Shown piece by piece: positions 61,587 through 64,000 of a stretch of DNA of 64,000 bases. Origin of the DNA: Paenibacillus tritici (GTDB lineage Bacteria; Bacillota; Bacilli; Paenibacillales; Paenibacillaceae); NCBI RefSeq assembly GCF_013204885.1, contig NZ_JABMKX010000002.1, positions 62,001 to 126,000 on the forward strand, written 5' to 3'. Below the pieces are notes generated by a model that had not been told where the DNA came from, searched no databases, and worked only from the letters and a program-made list of their open reading frames with translations. Positions within the stretch are counted from its first letter, which is position 1, and each line of letters starts with the position of its first letter. The translations under genes were made by a program, and so were the position numbers.

Positions 61587-61713
61587 GGAGCTGTCCCAAA
61601 AGTAGATATTCTACTGACAAGTCAGACTCTCGAAATTCTCACAAGCTCTCTACTACTTCGACATAAAACAGAGCTGCCCCAAGCAGCCATTTCATGGCTT
61701 TTGGGGCAGCTCT
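61587..61713. repeat. ~127 bp element with 16 bp terminal inverted repeats
   Basis: GGAGCTGTCCCAAAAG (61587-61602) is repeated in inverse at 61698-61713 with two mismatches. No coding capacity. It may be a MITE or the leftover end of an insertion sequence next to a deletion scar. The right part overlaps a terminator hairpin. Confidence 0.45.
61663..61712 (-). terminator. Terminator behind the binding-protein remnant
   Basis: GAGCTGCCCCAA (61671-61682) pairs perfectly with TTGGGGCAGCTC (61701-61712), with an inner AGCC/GGCT stem and a T-rich tail on the minus strand. Confidence 0.7.
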
Positions 61714-61803
61714 CAATCGAATTAGGCATCCTTAAATCGAGCCGATTTCCCGTATGCTTATGCTTAACCAAGACCAGACTTCTCAATAGCCCACATCATA
61801 GCA

Positions 61804-61986
61804 TTACTGTTGATCAGCCAACCATTTAGTGCCTTCCTCCTGGGCCTTCTTCATTCCATCGGCCGCACTTAGTTCACCTAACAGGACACGTTCCACATTC
61901 TCTGACAGAATGTAGCGCGGCTGGCCGGAGCAGTATGGATAACGTGGTGTCCACAGCTGGCCCATTTGCTTCAGAATAATGTCCAT
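61804..61986 (-). pseudogene. C-terminal remnant of a sugar-binding protein gene
   Basis: The frame encodes about 60 residues ending RYILSENVERVLLGELSA, then a Lys/Glu-rich end with GTKWLADQQ and a stop. That is the typical end of family-1 ABC binding proteins; signal peptide and binding lobes are gone. Its terminator at 61663-61712 is still in place. It probably belonged to an importer that was mostly deleted. Confidence 0.7.
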
Positions 61987-62001
61987 TTGGGAGAATTTAC
62001 T

Positions 62002-62109
62002 TCATCCATTATACAGACTGTTGCTTTTCGAAGTGTAAGGCCAGTGTAATTTTTGGATACAGATGACGATTACAGGGTTGAACCCTTTGAGAACAGGATT
62101 ATGGATCAT
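62002..62109 (-). pseudogene. N-terminal scar of a GH43-type beta-xylosidase gene
   Basis: GGAGG lies before an ATG at 62109 that starts MIHNPVLKGFNP, the hallmark opening of GH43 beta-xylosidases. The continuation (VIVICIQKLHWP) no longer fits and the frame stops after 35 codons. Fourteen bases on lies the binding-protein remnant, so a deletion has joined the two. Confidence 0.6.
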
Positions 62110-62274
62110 CGTTTTAAACCTCCATCGTCATTGATTCCGTATCCGCTACAGATCGTAAGCGTTATCATGATGAAACATACCTTAGCGCAAGCGCATATGG
62201 CTAGGATACCTTAGCACAGCACGGTCATAAACCGGGAAACTTAAGGGAGTGAGCGGGCAATCTTAAGGTTACAA

Positions 62275-62300
62275 AAATCCGCCCCCCGTACGGGAGGCGG
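62275..62300 (-). terminator. Rho-independent terminator of the SLH gene
   Basis: CCGCCTCCCGTACGGGGGGCGG folds on the minus strand and is followed by ATTTTTG, about 24 bp beyond the stop codon. Confidence 0.85.
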
Positions 62301-62323
62301 ACAATTTCGCCCAAGCGTTCAAT

Positions 62324-64000
62324 TTACAGCTTATTAATAATTCTGAACATTATAACGGCAGCCTCTGCCCTAGTCGTATTGGCGTGAGGGTTAAGCTTGC
62401 TTCCACTGCCGCTGACAATTCCCTCCTTTACCATCGCAGCAACATCCGCGACCGCATAAGCCGCAAGCTTTGCTCTGTCGCTAAACTTACGGATATCGTC
62501 TGCACTGCCTTCCGGCATTGCCGCCCCGCTAAGCGAAAGGGCCCTGCTGCCGAGAACCATCAGCTCCTGGCGGGAAATCGGTGTATCCGGCTTAAAGAGG
62601 TTATTTCCTGCTCCGCCTGTGATCCCCAGCTCCCGGACTATTCCCAACGCTTCATAGTAGTATTTCGCAGGACTAACATCACTGAAGTTATCGCTGAAGC
62701 TAGATGTAAGCCCCAGGCCCCTTACCAGAATAACCACGAAATCGGCCCGGGTGATATTAGCTTCAGACGCAAAGGACGTATCCGAAATCCCGTTGATCAC
62801 CCCTTTGGAAGCCAGAGCTTCTATGGATTGCTGCGCCCACGGAAATTTATCGGCGTCATTGAAGGTCTTGAATACATAAGAAACGGAAAACTTACTGAAG
62901 TGCGTGGTACTAAAGGTTACCCTACCTGCCGCCGCATCATATCTGGTGTTGGGTATCTTGGCTGCCTTTCCCGCCGGATCAATATACCAGACTACGATAT
63001 GTTCACTGTTGTTAAGTTCGTCCTGCTTAGGTATATATAGAACAGATACTTTAACCGGTGCATTTTTGTTGTTCCATTCAACGGCTATACCGTCAACCTT
63101 TGCAGTCAATTCGATGACCGGTTTACCGCTGGTGCTTTCTCTCAGCGATGGGTCAGTTATTGCCGCCGCATCCGCTAATCCGATAACCATAGAAACAGTA
63201 GAGTTGCTTGCTGTAATCCGATCTTTGAACATATTTCCGGGTAGTTCAACGGTCCCAATCGGAGTAACCAGCCGGATCACCTGCTTCAGATCTCCTGCAA
63301 ACAGGCTGGCCGGCAGCACCGGCTCATACGCCCTGGCTCCTTCTGTCTGAGTTATAATGACTTCCACAGTTCTGATTCCTCTGGCGTCCGGTACCGCTTT
63401 GGACAAGGCTATGCTGACAGCTGCTGCAGGGACAACTGCCTTCGCTACAGCCGATGCCGGATCAAGCACGGCAGTCAGCGTGATGGCAGAACCTGCTGCT
63501 GCAGGTGAAGGCTTCGGCGTCGCTGCTGCTCCGGTGTGTCCGCCTGGCAACGGCGGTGGTGTCGCTGCAAGTGTGGCGGTCGGCGCCGGTGTTGATGTTG
63601 GAGTCGGTGTTGGAGTCGGTGTTGGAGTCGGCGCCGTCCCGCCGCCGACCTTTACCACCAGCTTCACGGTTTGCAGGCTTCCGTTCACATTACCGGTAAC
63701 CGTGAATTGACCGGCTGTACCGGTATCCGGCACTCCCGACCATTTCACTCCTACCTCCCGGTTAGCCCCGCTGTCGAATACGGCAATCACGGAGCCGGGC
63801 AGCACAAGCTTGCCGCCTGTGGCAACTGTAAGAGCCTGCAAAGGTCTGAAGCCCGTTATCGTCTCGGTATTCTCAACCGTGAAAGCCTGCAGCTCTGCCT
63901 GCCCGCTCCCGGCCGAGCTCACAAAGCCGTAATACTCTCCCTTTGGAAGCACCGTCTGAAAGATGTGCTGTCCGTTTATAAGCTCAGCCTGATCCATATA
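62324..64000 (-). CDS. SLH-domain surface protein, 5' end outside window (at least 558 aa)
   Basis: The frame is open to the right edge. The visible part has a bacterial Ig-like segment ending VNGSLQTVKLVVKVGG, a linker of PTPTPTPTPT repeats and an Ala/Pro stretch (about 120-165), a beta-rich region with VIELTAKVDGIAVEWNNK, and three SLH repeats over the last 180 residues (PWAQQSIEALASKGVINGIS; YYEALGIVRELGITGGAG; ADVAAMVKEGIVSGSGS). SLH repeats bind pyruvylated wall polymer, so the protein is held on the surface. The layout of linker, beta region and SLH repeats matches the C-terminus of the xylanase at 16511-20839. Its enzymatic part, if any, lies outside. Confidence 0.9.
   Translation of the reverse strand, partial: YMDQAELINGQHIFQTVLPKGEYYGFVSSAGSGQAELQAFTVENTETITGFRPLQALTVATGGKLVLPGSVIAVFDSGANREVGVKWSGVPDTGTAGQFTVTGNVNGSLQTVKLVVKVGGGTAPTPTPTPTPTPTSTPAPTATLAATPPPLPGGHTGAAATPKPSPAAAGSAITLTAVLDPASAVAKAVVPAAAVSIALSKAVPDARGIRTVEVIITQTEGARAYEPVLPASLFAGDLKQVIRLVTPIGTVELPGNMFKDRITASNSTVSMVIGLADAAAITDPSLRESTSGKPVIELTAKVDGIAVEWNNKNAPVKVSVLYIPKQDELNNSEHIVVWYIDPAGKAAKIPNTRYDAAAGRVTFSTTHFSKFSVSYVFKTFNDADKFPWAQQSIEALASKGVINGISDTSFASEANITRADFVVILVRGLGLTSSFSDNFSDVSPAKYYYEALGIVRELGITGGAGNNLFKPDTPISRQELMVLGSRALSLSGAAMPEGSADDIRKFSDRAKLAAYAVADVAAMVKEGIVSGSGSKLNPHANTTRAEAAVIMFRIINKL

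Noticed and set aside
63357..63710. Plus-strand Val/Gly-rich frame near the right edge
   Set aside because: Antisense of the PTPT linker in the SLH protein.

Overview
The window looks like a Paenibacillus chromosome, or a very close relative in the Bacillales. Signs of this are surface-anchored enzymes with SLH domains, many CUT1-type ABC sugar importers with lipoprotein binding proteins, AraC-type response regulators paired with YesM-like histidine kinases, ROK and LacI regulators, and strong AGGAGG ribosome binding sites. No rRNA, tRNA, CRISPR array or intact transposase was seen.

Region 1 (1-6.4 kb): the 5' part of an HSL-type alpha/beta hydrolase, two LacI regulators, and an ABC sugar importer. 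A shared AACCGGTT-centred operator lies in front of the first lacI gene and in front of the importer. Region 2 (6.4-21.5 kb): a ~440 bp direct duplication flanks a lipoprotein gene. Next is an operon permease-permease-binding protein-histidine kinase-response regulator, and then a 1,442-residue SLH-anchored GH10 xylanase. Matching direct repeats 20 bp apart in front of the operon and of the xylanase suggest that the response regulator controls both. The intergenic DNA here carries several minisatellites. Region 3 (21.5-33.3 kb): GH95 fucosidase with ROK kinase and ROK regulator; GNAT/TetR pair; GH51 arabinofuranosidase and GH5 hydrolase with a divergent AraC regulator; VOC protein; macro-domain protein.

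Region 4 (33.3-43.7 kb) is the most interesting part: an AT-rich operon of nine co-directional genes that has the look of a RiPP (ribosomally made, modified peptide) pathway. In transcription order it holds a subtilase fused to a P-loop domain, an acyl-carrier-like protein, a 29-residue precursor peptide, a PqqD-like recognition protein, a radical SAM/SPASM enzyme, two ABC exporter half-transporters, a UPF0489-type putative peptide arginase fused to TPR-like repeats, and a large protein with a concanavalin-like domain. The precursor is too short for ordinary gene callers. It has a Lys-rich leader and a two-cysteine core ending in Arg. A 15 bp perfect hairpin separates it from the enzymes downstream.

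Region 5 (43.8-48.6 kb): a paired SMR efflux system, small unknown proteins, a secreted cohesin-like protein, another secreted protein sharing its Pro/Thr linker style, and a remnant of the latter's C-terminal domain. Region 6 (48.6-61.6 kb): a second glycan locus with SGNH hydrolase, secreted beta-propeller, GH38 alpha-mannosidase, ABC importer, AraC regulator, DUF1861/GH130-like protein and a GntR/LacI hybrid regulator with two AAGTATACTT operators. Region 7 (61.6-64 kb): scars of a deleted GH43 gene and a sugar-binding protein gene, then an SLH protein running off the right edge.

Functional statements rest on motifs read by eye and family knowledge; no database search was possible.
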